A stretch of DNA of 64,000 nucleotides from RYN-230 sp963713815 (lineage in GTDB: Bacteria; Actinomycetota; Actinomycetes; Streptosporangiales; Streptosporangiaceae), in contig CAVQNH010000045.1 in assembly GCA_963713815.1 (NCBI GenBank), forward strand, positions 62,001 to 126,000, read 5' to 3'. Below the pieces are notes generated by a model that was not told the origin of the DNA, searched no databases, and was given only the letters and a program-made list of their open reading frames with translations. Position numbers and translations under genes: made by a program. Positions 24,332 through 33,019 of the stretch are shown here, one piece after another (within the stretch, counting starts at the first letter, position 1; every line of letters starts with the position of its first letter).

Positions 24332-27106
24332 ATGGCTGACCCGCCTGCGGCGGCCCCAGCCGGGGCGGCCATGTCCGGGCAGGATGCCCTGCTAGCGACC
24401 AAGCTGCACGTGCCGCGGCCGCAGCCGGGCTTTGTGCCGCGCCCGCGCCTGGTGCAGGCACTCAGCCAGGGGCTGGCGCGGGGAAGAGTGCTGATCTGCG
24501 CTCCGGCGGGATTCGGCAAAACGTCGCTGCTGGCCGACTGGGCCCGCAGTGGCGGGCGGCCGGTGGCGTGGCTGGGCCTGGATGCCGGCGACAACGACCC
24601 GGCCCGGTTCTGGCACTACGTAGTCGCTGCGCTGGATCAGGCACAACCCGGGATCGCCGAGCGGCTGGGCCCGCTGCTCGGGCCGCCGGCCCCGCGTTCG
24701 TTTGAGGGCCTTGTGACGGCCCTGATCAACGAGTTCGCTGCCCAGCCCGGCCGGGATGAGGTGCTGCTGGTCCTGGACGACTACCACCTGATCGACGCCG
24801 GCCCGGTGCACGAGTCGGTCGCGTTCTTGCTGGAGAATCTGCCGCCGGGCCTGCTGCTGGTGCTGTCCGGCCGGGCTGACCCGCCGCTGCCGCTGGCGCG
24901 GCTGCGGGCCCGCGGCCAGCTGGCTGAAGTGCGTGCCGCCGAGCTCCGCTTCACCACCGAGGAGGCGGCGGCGCTGCTGGGCGCGGCAGCGGGGCCGGCC
25001 CTGCCTGACACTGCGGTGGTGGCGCTGACGGCCCGCACCGAGGGCTGGGCAGCGGGGCTGCAACTGGCCGCGCTGTCGCTGCGAGGGCACACGGATGCGG
25101 CTGAGTTTGTCGAGGCGTTCAGCGGGAGCCACCGCTTCGTGCTGGACTACCTGGCTGATGAGGTCCTCGACGGCCAGCCCGCGCAGGTGCGCGCGTTCTT
25201 GCTGGAGACCTCGGTACTGGAGCGCCTGTCCGGCGAGCTGTGTGACGCGGTCACCGGCCGGTCCGGTAGCCAGGCGATGCTGCACCACATCGAGCGGGCG
25301 GGCCTGTTCCTGGTGCCGCTGGACGAGGTGCGCGGCTGGTGGCGCTACCACCACCTGTTCGCCGATCTGCTCCGCGCCCGCCTGGAGCAGGAGCAGCCCG
25401 GCCGGGTGCAAGAGCTGCACCGGGCCGCGGCCGCCTGGTCCGATGAACACGATCTGGGCGATGATGCGGTGCGGCATGCGCTGGCGGCCGGGGACGCGGC
25501 CTGGGCGGCCCAGCTGGTCGAGCGGTACGTCGATATGCTGCTTCGCCGCAGCGAGGGCGTGACTCTGCGCCGCTGGCTTTCCACGTTGCCTGCAGAGGTG
25601 CTGCGCACCCGGCCGCGCCTGTGCGTTGCCCAGGGGTTCAACGCCGTCGTCAGCGGCCAGGTGGAAGCGATCGAGCCACTCCTGGACGACGCTGAGCACG
25701 CCTTCGCCGCTACCGGCAGCCAGCCCCCTGAGCCGCCGGTCGGGCCGGCGGGGGGCGTGCTGGCCAACGTCCCCGCGGGGATCGCATTCCTGCGCGCCGA
25801 GCTCGCGCGTCTTCGCGGTGACGCAGCAGGCGCGGTCGATTGGGACCGGCGGGCCCGTGCCCAGCTGGGCGAAAGCGACTTTTACCTGCGCACCCTCGTC
25901 CGCGCCAACCTGGCCGTCACGGACTGGCTACGCGGCCAGCTCGGGCAGGCTGAGCGCAGCCTGGCCGAGGCACTCGCCGAGCGGCGGGCGGCTGGCGAGG
26001 GCTACCTCGCCACGCGGGTCTGCCATGACCTGGGCCAGGTGCAGCGCGCCCAGGGCAACTTGGATGCGGCGCTCGCGACCTACCGGCAAGCGCTGGACAT
26101 CGCCGGTGAGGTCAGCAGCCAGCCGCCCCATCTGGGGATGGCGCACGTGGGACTGGCCGAGGTGTTGTACGAGCGGGACGAGCTGGCCGCCGCCCTTGAC
26201 CACGCCACCCGCGGGGTCACGCTATGCCGGCAGCTGGCCTTCACCCCGCCGCTGGCCGCCGGCCTGGCCATCCTGGCCCGGATCCGGCAGGCGCACGGTG
26301 ATACGGCCGCCGCCGTAGCGGCGATGGGCGAGGCCGGGCAGGTCGAGCTGAGCCCGCAAGTGGTCGCCCTGTTCAACCCGGTGCCCGCGCAGCGGGCGCG
26401 GCTGCTGCTGGCCCAGGGCGATGTGTCGGCGGCCAGCCAGTGGGCGAAGGCGGCTGGGCTCAGCCCGGAGGACGAACCGGATTACCCCCGGGAGCCGGCG
26501 TATCTGCTGCTGGCGCGCGTGCTGCTCGCCCAGGACCGTCCCGGCCCGGCACTCACGCTGCTGCAGCGGCTGCTGGCCACCGCGGCGAGCCAGGGCCGCA
26601 TCGGCAACGTCATCGAGATTCAGGCGCTGCGGGCACTGGCGCTGGCCGCCCGTGGCGATCACGCCGGCGCCCTCGGTGCCCTGGCCGAGGCGGTCACGCT
26701 CGCCTGCCCGCAGGGCTACGTCCGGGTCTTTGCCGACGAGGGCGCTCCGATGCGCGCGCTGCTGACCCGGCTCTCCGCCGCCCGGAAGGACCAGCGAGCC
26801 CCAGCCCGCGACATCGACCCCGATTACCTGGCTGGGCTCCTGCGCGCCTGCGGCCGGGCGGGCACCGCGCCGCCATCGAGGGGAGCAGCCGCCGCGCTAC
26901 CGGGCATGGCCGAGCCGCTGACCGACCGCGAGGTGGAGGTGCTGCGGCTGCTCGCCGCGGGCAGGTCTAATCAGCGCATCGCCTACGAACTGGTGGTGGC
27001 GCTCGACACGGTGAAAAAGCACGTGACCCACGTCCTGGGCAAGCTCGGGGCCGCCAACCGCACCGAGGCCGTCGCACGGGCCCGGCAGCTCGGCCTGATC
27101 CCCTGA
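24332..27106 (+). CDS. LAL/MalT-type LuxR-family ATP-dependent transcriptional activator
   Basis: 924 residues from ATG at 24332 (an ATG 13 codons later is an alternative). The N-terminus DALLATKLHVPRPQPGFVPR leads into a STAND ATPase with Walker A CAPAGFGKTSLLADW, Walker B LLVLDDYH and a GRADPPLPLARLRARG sensor region. A WWRYHHLFADLL winged-helix segment and a long TPR region follow, and a GerE HTH (LTDREVEVLRLLAAGRSNQR ... KKHVTHVLGKLG) ends it. Such proteins are signal-responsive activators of antibiotic or catabolic operons. The downstream exporter and MBL hydrolase on the same strand are likely targets. Confidence 0.92.
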   Translation: MADPPAAAPAGAAMSGQDALLATKLHVPRPQPGFVPRPRLVQALSQGLARGRVLICAPAGFGKTSLLADWARSGGRPVAWLGLDAGDNDPARFWHYVVAALDQAQPGIAERLGPLLGPPAPRSFEGLVTALINEFAAQPGRDEVLLVLDDYHLIDAGPVHESVAFLLENLPPGLLLVLSGRADPPLPLARLRARGQLAEVRAAELRFTTEEAAALLGAAAGPALPDTAVVALTARTEGWAAGLQLAALSLRGHTDAAEFVEAFSGSHRFVLDYLADEVLDGQPAQVRAFLLETSVLERLSGELCDAVTGRSGSQAMLHHIERAGLFLVPLDEVRGWWRYHHLFADLLRARLEQEQPGRVQELHRAAAAWSDEHDLGDDAVRHALAAGDAAWAAQLVERYVDMLLRRSEGVTLRRWLSTLPAEVLRTRPRLCVAQGFNAVVSGQVEAIEPLLDDAEHAFAATGSQPPEPPVGPAGGVLANVPAGIAFLRAELARLRGDAAGAVDWDRRARAQLGESDFYLRTLVRANLAVTDWLRGQLGQAERSLAEALAERRAAGEGYLATRVCHDLGQVQRAQGNLDAALATYRQALDIAGEVSSQPPHLGMAHVGLAEVLYERDELAAALDHATRGVTLCRQLAFTPPLAAGLAILARIRQAHGDTAAAVAAMGEAGQVELSPQVVALFNPVPAQRARLLLAQGDVSAASQWAKAAGLSPEDEPDYPREPAYLLLARVLLAQDRPGPALTLLQRLLATAASQGRIGNVIEIQALRALALAARGDHAGALGALAEAVTLACPQGYVRVFADEGAPMRALLTRLSAARKDQRAPARDIDPDYLAGLLRACGRAGTAPPSRGAAAALPGMAEPLTDREVEVLRLLAAGRSNQRIAYELVVALDTVKKHVTHVLGKLGAANRTEAVARARQLGLIP

Positions 27107-27295
27107 CACTGCCCCCAGGCAGGCCCGTAGCACCTTCGTGTGAGGGCTCGCCGCGCAGCGATGTTCCACCCGGCATGCACCTTTGGGTGACGCCCCACCC
27201 GGGCGGGAATTCGTAGCGTTCCTCGCAGAACAGTCCCCGAAGAAGGCCGGGCTCGTAAACGGACCCGGACACGGCGACTGACCGAGGAGATGACA

Positions 27296-27481
27296 GTGAA
27301 GCGCATCCGTATTCACCAGCAAAGGGTCCGGCACGAGCCTGCCTGGCATGAAGTCCTTCCGCCTGACCCGCGAGATCCCGATGTGGTCCGGGCCAAGGCG
27401 CTCGCCCGTGCCGGTGATCGCGCCGGCCGGAGAACAGCGAGCCGGTCACATTCCCCAAGACCTGCCGAGACCGCGGGCTGA
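27296..27481 (+). CDS. small basic protein of unknown function
   Basis: 61 residues from GTG at 27296, placed 6 bases after GAGGAG; an ATG two codons earlier abuts that site. The sequence VKRIRIHQQRVRHEP, WHEVLPPDPRDPDVVRAKAL and a basic tail look like a real small actinobacterial protein rather than chance coding. It ends 10 bp before the exporter gene and is probably a leader cistron of the exporter operon. No function is known to me. Confidence 0.5.
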   Translation: MKRIRIHQQRVRHEPAWHEVLPPDPRDPDVVRAKALARAGDRAGRRTASRSHSPRPAETAG

Positions 27482-27491
27482 AGGCGAAACT

Positions 27492-29105
27492 ATGCGATCC
27501 AAGCCCATGATCCTCGTCGCGCTGCTGCTCGCAGCGTTCCTCGTCAACCTGGATACCACCCTGGTGAACGTGGCGCTTCCCGCGATGGTGCGCGAGCTGC
27601 ATGCCACCACTACTCAGCTGCAGTGGGTCGTCGACTCGTTCAACCTCGTGTTCGCCGCGCTGCTGCTCACCTTCGGCAGCCTGTCCGACCGGTTCGGCCG
27701 CAAGGGCATGCTGCTGGCCGGGCTGGCGGTGTTCGGGACCGCCAGCCTGGCCGGTGGCTTCACCACCGGCCCGGCGCAGCTCATCGTGGCCAGGTCGGTG
27801 ATGGGGCTGGGTGCCGCCATGACATTCCCGGCGACGCTATCGCTGATCTCCAACGTCTTCACTGCGAGAAGGGAACGGGCTCGCGCCATCGGCTTGTGGG
27901 GCGCGGCCGGGGGCGCGGCCATCGCGATGGGGCCGATCGTGGGCGGCTGGCTGCTGGGGCACTTCAGCTGGGCGTCCATCTTCATCGCCATGGCGCCGGT
28001 CGCGGCGGCCGCCGCCGTCCTGGTGGCGCTGGTCGTTCCCACGTCCAAGGACCCGGACGCGGCGGCTCTGGACATCCCCGGCCTGGTGCTGTCGTCGGCG
28101 ACCATGGCGCTGCTGGTCTTCACCATCATTGAGGCGCCGGACTACGGGTGGGCAGCGGCGCGCAGCCTGGCCGGTTTTGCCGCCTCGGTTGTCCTGCTGG
28201 CCGCGTTCATCGCGGCTGAGCGGCGTGCCGCGCACCCGATGCTCGACGTGCGGCTGTTCCGCAACCTGCGGTTCAGCGCGGCCAGCGGCGCGGTCACGGT
28301 GTCGTTTTTCACCCTGTTCGGCTTCATCTTCCTGATGACCCAGTATTTCCAGTTCGTCAGGGGCTACGGCCCGCTGGCGACCGGGGTGCGCCTGCTCCCG
28401 GTGGCGGCCTCGGTAGGCGCCGGATCGGTCGCCGGGACCCAGCTCGCGGTGCGGGCCGGGACCAAGCTCATCGTCACCACCGGGCTGGTCGCGATGGCCG
28501 TGTTCTACGGCTGGGTGGCGGTGACCACCAGCGCGACGCTCAGTTACGGCGTCATCGCGGCCCAGATGGTGCTGTACGGGCTCGGCCTGGGCCTGACCTC
28601 GGCGCCCGCCACCGAGTCGATCATGGGCGCTATCTCGCGGGCCAAGGCCGGCGTCGGCTCGGCCGTCAACGACTCCACCCGGCTGATCGGCGGCACGCTC
28701 GGCGTGGCCGTGATCGGCAGCATTTACGCATCGGTGTACGGTTCACGGCTGACCGCCACCCTGCCAGCCAGCGTGCCCGGCCGGGTCGCAGCGATCGCAC
28801 ACCAGTCCGTCGGCGCGGCGTACGTGGCCGCCGGCAAGATCACGGCCCTCGGCCATCCGGGCCTCGGGCAGGCGCTGCAGCACACCGCCGCTAACGCATT
28901 CCTGCGCGGCCTGACCATCAGCTGCCTCGTCGCCGCAGGTGTTGCCGCAGCGGGTGCCCTCCTGGCTGTCTTGTTCCTGCCCGCCCAGCCCGCCCAGCCA
29001 ATCCAGATCGCCCGGCCAGCGAGCCCGACGGCCGATGAAGCCGAAACAGCCGGCGGCGCAAACGAAACCGGGCCCCAGGCGCGTCCCGCCCCAGCAGCCC
29101 GGTAA
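27492..29105 (+). CDS. DHA2-family (EmrB/QacA-type) MFS drug exporter
   Basis: 537 residues from ATG at 27492. The N-terminus is the standard DHA2 opening: LVALLLAAFLVNLDTTLVNV, LPAMVRELHATTTQLQWVVD and FNLVFAALLLTFGSLSDRFG, followed by motif C in helix 5 (GAAGGAAIAMGPIVGGWL). About 14 membrane helices are visible, as in proton-driven multidrug exporters. The C-terminal 40 residues are Ala/Pro-rich and cytoplasmic. It follows the LAL regulator and precedes the MBL hydrolase, an arrangement suggesting inducible resistance to, or export of, a compound. Confidence 0.92.
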   Translation: MRSKPMILVALLLAAFLVNLDTTLVNVALPAMVRELHATTTQLQWVVDSFNLVFAALLLTFGSLSDRFGRKGMLLAGLAVFGTASLAGGFTTGPAQLIVARSVMGLGAAMTFPATLSLISNVFTARRERARAIGLWGAAGGAAIAMGPIVGGWLLGHFSWASIFIAMAPVAAAAAVLVALVVPTSKDPDAAALDIPGLVLSSATMALLVFTIIEAPDYGWAAARSLAGFAASVVLLAAFIAAERRAAHPMLDVRLFRNLRFSAASGAVTVSFFTLFGFIFLMTQYFQFVRGYGPLATGVRLLPVAASVGAGSVAGTQLAVRAGTKLIVTTGLVAMAVFYGWVAVTTSATLSYGVIAAQMVLYGLGLGLTSAPATESIMGAISRAKAGVGSAVNDSTRLIGGTLGVAVIGSIYASVYGSRLTATLPASVPGRVAAIAHQSVGAAYVAAGKITALGHPGLGQALQHTAANAFLRGLTISCLVAAGVAAAGALLAVLFLPAQPAQPIQIARPASPTADEAETAGGANETGPQARPAPAAR

Positions 29106-29212
29106 TCCCGCTCGGACCTCGCCACCTCACCCGCGCCCGCGAAACCGCGGCTCGCCCGGCCCCTCAGCGGGTCGCAGCCGCACCCGATCAGCACCGAAGG
29201 GAACCAATCGTC

Positions 29213-30925
29213 ATGACCGGATCGATCACCCACGACCGCAGCATCGAATCGCTCAAGTCAGCGGGCCGCTGGCCTGGCGCCGACCGGAACACGACGGTAA
29301 TCCTCGCCATCAGGCTCGCGGCGGCCCGCGCGGACGCCGAGGGATACCGTTACTTCTCCGAGCTTGCCGACGCCCGGCCAGGCGAGGCGCTGCCGCTCAC
29401 GCTGGCCGGGTTCTTCCAGGCCCGGCTGGGCGAAGACGTGGACGCCGCGCTGGCCAAGCTGGACCAGGCCGCGGCCGCCGATCTTGGCCCGCCGCAGTAC
29501 TTCCGCGGGCTGGCCCTGGCCGGGCTGCCGCCGGACCGGCGGCGGGCCGAACAGGCCGTGGCCGACCTGGAGTTCGTCCTGGCCGTCAGGGACCAGTTCC
29601 CGGCCATGCTGCTGCGCGCCGCGTACCACGGCCTCGCCGCGGCCCATGCCGTGCTGGGCCAGCATCAGCAGGCCGCCGAGGCCGTACGCAAGTCAGGGCT
29701 CGGCGCGGCCCCGGCAGACACCCAGCTGATGTTCGGCGGCTTCTGGGCCACCGCCGCCGACGGGTTCCGCTTCACCTCGCCCAGGATCCTCCGCCCGGAA
29801 CCCGGTATCCAGGTCGCCCAGGGCTACGACTTCAGCGATCTGGCGTTCATCACGACCAGCGACGGCGTCGTCGCGATCGACGCCGGAACCACCCAGGACC
29901 GGGTCAAGGCCGCGCTCGGCGACCTTGACCCGGCGGCTGACGGGGCGATCAGCCATCTGATCCTCACCCACGCGCACTGGGACCACATCGGCGGCGCGGG
30001 CGCGCTGCGCGGACCCGGCACCCGGGTGATCGCCCAGGCCGGTTTCCCCGCCGGACTGGACCGTGAGCAGGGCGACCGGCCACGGTTCCGCTACTTCACC
30101 GGAGCCGCCGGGAGCGCCCCCCCGGCCGTCGTCCCCGACCAGCTGATCAGCGAGCCGACGCCACTGACCATTGGGGGCACCGAGCTTGTCCTGTATCCGA
30201 CGCCGGGCGGGGAAACCGCAGACGCGCTGATGGTCCACCTGCCGGCCAGCGGCGTGCTGTTCGCCGGCGACGTGCTCATGCCCTACCTGGGGCAGCCATT
30301 TGCCGGCGAAGGCTCCCCGGAAGGACTCCTGGAGACTCTCGCCTTCATCGCCAGCTTGCGGCCCAGCCTGCTCATCCACGGCCACACCACGCTGACCGAG
30401 CAGTTCACCGCCGAGGCGGTCCCCGGCCTTGAGGCGGCGCTGACCCAGCTGCGCGGCCAGGTGCTGGACGGCATCCGCGACGGCCGCACCCTCCCGGACA
30501 TCCTGGCGGACGCCAGCCTCCCCGCGGTGCTCCGCGAGCACCCCACGGCGGTCGTGCCGTACCTGGTGATCCGCGACCACTTCACCGAGCGGGTCTACCA
30601 CCAGCGCACCGGCTACTGGCAGCCAGACGGGCAGGGACTCGAGCCGGCCACCGCAGCCGAGCACGCCGCCGCACTCGACCTGCTCGCCGGCGGCAGGGAA
30701 GAGCAGTTCGCCGCCGCCGCGGCCACCCTCATCGGCCAGGGCGATTACGGCCTCGCGCTGGAGATCATCCAGCCGGGCCTGCTGCGCCACCCCGCCAGCA
30801 GCACCCTGGCCGGGCTGCGCCGCACCGTGCTGCACCGCCTCATGGAGCAGTACCAGCAGTTCGACCCGTTCAAGTTCCTCATCTACGCCGAGCTCGCCGG
30901 CGCCGAGATCGGCCCGGTCGAGTAG
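29213..30925 (+). CDS. metallo-beta-lactamase-fold hydrolase, alkylsulfatase-like, with N-terminal helical domain
   Basis: 570 residues. Residues 1-190 are TPR-like helices (PLTLAGFFQARLGEDVDAAL; YHGLAAAHAVLGQHQQAAEA). The MBL domain follows: GVVAIDAGTT, HxHxDH as LTHAHWDHIGG (His253, His255, Asp257, His258), GVLFAGDVLMPYLG and LLIHGHTTL. The C-terminal VVPYLVIRDHFTERVYHQRT and GYWQPDG region resembles the dimerisation part of SdsA/BDS1-type alkyl sulfatases. No signal peptide. A sulfatase or other ester hydrolase role is likely. The helical domain before the MBL core is the reverse of the SdsA order. Located 107 bp after the exporter. Confidence 0.8.
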   Translation: MTGSITHDRSIESLKSAGRWPGADRNTTVILAIRLAAARADAEGYRYFSELADARPGEALPLTLAGFFQARLGEDVDAALAKLDQAAAADLGPPQYFRGLALAGLPPDRRRAEQAVADLEFVLAVRDQFPAMLLRAAYHGLAAAHAVLGQHQQAAEAVRKSGLGAAPADTQLMFGGFWATAADGFRFTSPRILRPEPGIQVAQGYDFSDLAFITTSDGVVAIDAGTTQDRVKAALGDLDPAADGAISHLILTHAHWDHIGGAGALRGPGTRVIAQAGFPAGLDREQGDRPRFRYFTGAAGSAPPAVVPDQLISEPTPLTIGGTELVLYPTPGGETADALMVHLPASGVLFAGDVLMPYLGQPFAGEGSPEGLLETLAFIASLRPSLLIHGHTTLTEQFTAEAVPGLEAALTQLRGQVLDGIRDGRTLPDILADASLPAVLREHPTAVVPYLVIRDHFTERVYHQRTGYWQPDGQGLEPATAAEHAAALDLLAGGREEQFAAAAATLIGQGDYGLALEIIQPGLLRHPASSTLAGLRRTVLHRLMEQYQQFDPFKFLIYAELAGAEIGPVE

Positions 30926-31210
30926 CCACCCGGCTCACGCTGGCGCCGGACCGTCAGGGCACCTCCGCCTGGTCATCCTCCCGAGCACCTTGAGCTTGCT
31001 CGGCCAGCGCAGCTGGTACCTGCCCCGCTGGCTGGACTGGTCGCCGCACCTCCAGATGGAACCACCCCAGGCACCCTCCGCCGATGAGCCCGTAGCCGTC
31101 GGGGCGCCCAGCCCGGCCTGAGCCGAGGTTGCAGAGTGCATCGTCGCGGTTGACGGTCGCAGACGATCGCACCACGCTTATGACGACAGTCACCTCGAAG
31201 GAGCGGTCGC
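30926..31210. other. intergenic region
   Basis: 285 bp before the monooxygenase-fold gene. Nothing recognised except a GAAGGAG ribosome binding site at its end. Confidence 0.35.
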
Positions 31211-31543
31211 ATGATCCTGATCAACATCAAGATGCCGATCCGGCCCGACAAGACGGACGAGTGGCTGGCACTGGCCGATTCCTACGCCAAAGACGTCAAC
31301 TCCGAGGACGGCTGCCTGTTCTTCCAGTTCGCCCGAAGCCTTACCGATGAGCACGAGTTCATCTGCATCGAGGGCTTCAAGGATGCTGAGGCTGGTGCCG
31401 CCCACGTCAAGCAGCCTTACGTGAAGAGGTTCTTCGACACCGCGCCCGACCTCGTGTCCGCGCAGCCGCAGATCATCTACATCGACACGCCGCATGACGG
31501 CTTCGGTCCGATGGGCGAGATCCAGCCCCGGGCACAAGCCTGA
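31211..31543 (+). CDS. antibiotic biosynthesis monooxygenase (ABM) fold protein, quinol monooxygenase-like
   Basis: 110 residues from ATG with GAAGGAG upstream. LINIKMPIRPDKTDEWLALA, EDGCLFFQFARSLTDEHEF and FKDAEAGAAHVKQPYVKRFF are the ABM-domain pattern of YgiN-like small ferredoxin-like dimers that oxidise quinols or sense reactive quinones. The last 125 bases of this gene are repeated downstream at 32188 as part of a tandem duplication, so the copy there is only a fragment. Confidence 0.85.
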   Translation: MILINIKMPIRPDKTDEWLALADSYAKDVNSEDGCLFFQFARSLTDEHEFICIEGFKDAEAGAAHVKQPYVKRFFDTAPDLVSAQPQIIYIDTPHDGFGPMGEIQPRAQA

Positions 31544-32059
31544 CCGGGTTCATCGCTGAGATCTCAGTCGAGGCGCGACACCTGGTAATGAACGATCCGC
31601 CAGCCGTCCGCGTCCTGGCGGATGATCACACTGAGGTACACGGTGATGGTGGCGCGGTCGCTGAAACCGAAGTCAACAGTGAGGTAGCCGAGCACCAGGC
31701 GATCGCTCAGTGCGCGGGTTTCGAGGAGCTTGTACACCGCGGTCAGGCCCGTCGGCTGGGCCGCGTAGTACTCGGCGACGCCCGCCGGCCCCACGGTGTA
31801 GGGATGCAGGCCTTGAAAGATCGCGTCCGTGGTGAACAGCGCGGCGACGCGTTCCGGCTGGTGGGCGTTGACTGCCGCCTTCCACCGGGCGAGGACCGGG
31901 TCCAGCAAGCCGGCCTTGTCGGTTGATGCCTGATTGCTCATGACGTCGCCGCTACCCGGGTCGCTGGGGTGCGCTGTCAGTGGCGTCACCGTGTCGTGCC
32001 GCCAGACGCGCAGCGGCATCGACGACAGCACGCTCTCCAATTCAGTCGCGTCTGCGGCC
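31418..32059. repeat. tandem duplication, copy 1
   Basis: 642 bp starting at TACGTGAAGAGG and ending at GCGGCC, about 95% identical to 32188-32825. It spans the end of the ABM gene, the NTF2-like domain and the C-terminal end of the muconolactone-isomerase domain. Confidence 0.9.
31564..32040 (-). CDS. NTF2/SgcJ-like protein fused to a truncated muconolactone-isomerase tail (copy 1)
   Basis: The frame from TTG at 32040 begins ESVLSSMPLRVWRHDTVTPL, the end of a muconolactone isomerase domain, and runs without stop into an NTF2-like domain (LDPVLARWKAAVNAHQPERV, AALFTTDAIFQGLHPYTVG, FSDRATITVYLSVI). An ATG at 31941 could start the NTF2 part alone (125 residues). The N-terminal isomerase part is cut off by an AT-rich insert. 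NTF2-like proteins of the SgcJ/EcaC type are small enzymes or binding proteins. Whether this copy is expressed is unclear. Confidence 0.65.
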   Translation of the reverse strand: MESVLSSMPLRVWRHDTVTPLTAHPSDPGSGDVMSNQASTDKAGLLDPVLARWKAAVNAHQPERVAALFTTDAIFQGLHPYTVGPAGVAEYYAAQPTGLTAVYKLLETRALSDRLVLGYLTVDFGFSDRATITVYLSVIIRQDADGWRIVHYQVSRLD

Positions 32060-32187
32060 GATAGTGTAATGAGGTTTGAGAGTAGAGATGAGAGAAGTTG
32101 AACAAGAAGAGCTTGGAAAAGGATGGAGTATGAGGAGACAAGTGAATATATGCGTAGGAAGGGAAATTGAATATATTAATTATTATA
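32060..32187. other. AT-rich, purine-biased insert between the two duplicate copies
   Basis: 128 bp of roughly one-third G+C within a 70% G+C region, with strongly purine-rich plus strand (for example GAGAGTAGAGATGAGAGAAG) and ending in a run of A/T (attaattattatatac). No gene-like frame. It is bounded exactly by the duplicate ends. Could be foreign DNA, filler from non-homologous repair, or an assembly artefact. Confidence 0.8.
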
Positions 32188-32825
32188 TACGTGAAGAGGT
32201 TCTTCGACACTGCGCCGACCTCGTGTCGCGCAGCCGCAGATCATCTACATCGATACGCCTCATGACGGCTTCGGTCCGATGGGCGAGATCACCCGGGCAC
32301 AAGTCTGACCGGGTTCATCGCTGAGATCTCAGTCGAGGCGCGACACCTGGTAGTGGACGATCCGCCAGCCGTCGGCGTCCTGGCGGATGATCACGCTGAG
32401 GTACACGGTGATGGTGGCGCGGTCGCTGAAACCGAAGTCGACAGTGAGGTAGCCGAGCACCAGGCGATCGCTCAGCGCGCGGGTTTCGCGGAGCGTGTAC
32501 GCCGCGGTCAGGCCCGTCGGCTGGGCGGCGTAGTACTCGGCGACGCCCGCCGGCCCCACGGTGTAGGGATGCAGGCCTTGAAAGATCGCGTCCGTGGTGA
32601 ACAACGCGGCGACGTGTTCCGGCTGGTGGGCGTCGACCGCCGCCTTCCACCGGGCGAGGACCGCGTCCAGCAAGTCCGGCCTCGTCGGTTGATGCCTGAT
32701 TGCTCATGACGTCGCCGCTACCCGGGTCGCTGGGGTGCGCTGTCAGTGGCGTCACCGTGTCGTGCCGCCAGACGCGCAGCGGCATCGACGACAGCACGCT
32801 CTCCAATTCAGTCGCGTCCGCGGCC
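32188..32825. repeat. tandem duplication, copy 2
   Basis: 638 bp, direct repeat of 31418-32059 with about 5% substitutions and several 1-3 base indels. The ABM gene end within it is a non-coding fragment with frameshifts. Confidence 0.9.
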
Positions 32826-33010
32826 TGGAACAGGCCCCACGTACGCCACTCGCCGGCGTGCAGCGGGGGACGCCACAGCCGCAGCAGGTGCCCTTGCGCG
32901 GCCAGGTCCCGAGATCGTGCCGCCTCCCGGATCCGCATCGCATCGACCTCGGCGTCGGTGGTGCCATCCGGCACCGTGGTCACCATGTCGACCAGGAATT
33001 CCATCATCAT
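32329..33010 (-). pseudogene. muconolactone-isomerase-like/NTF2 fusion, frameshifted at the linker (copy 2)
   Basis: Starting at ATG 33010, residues 1-93 form a complete muconolactone Delta-isomerase-like ferredoxin domain (MEFLVDMVTTVPDG, EWRTWGLFQAADATELESVL, VTPLTAHPSDPG). The frame then continues into MSNQASTDEAG, where one extra A (relative to copy 1) shifts it. The NTF2 domain resumes one frame over from LDAVLARWKAAV to the stop at 32329; a TTG at 32673 could restart it. The isomerase part starts 9 bp after the MFS stop, so it is the last gene of the SDR-MFS operon. Confidence 0.65.
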
Positions 33011-33019
33011 CTCGTTCCG

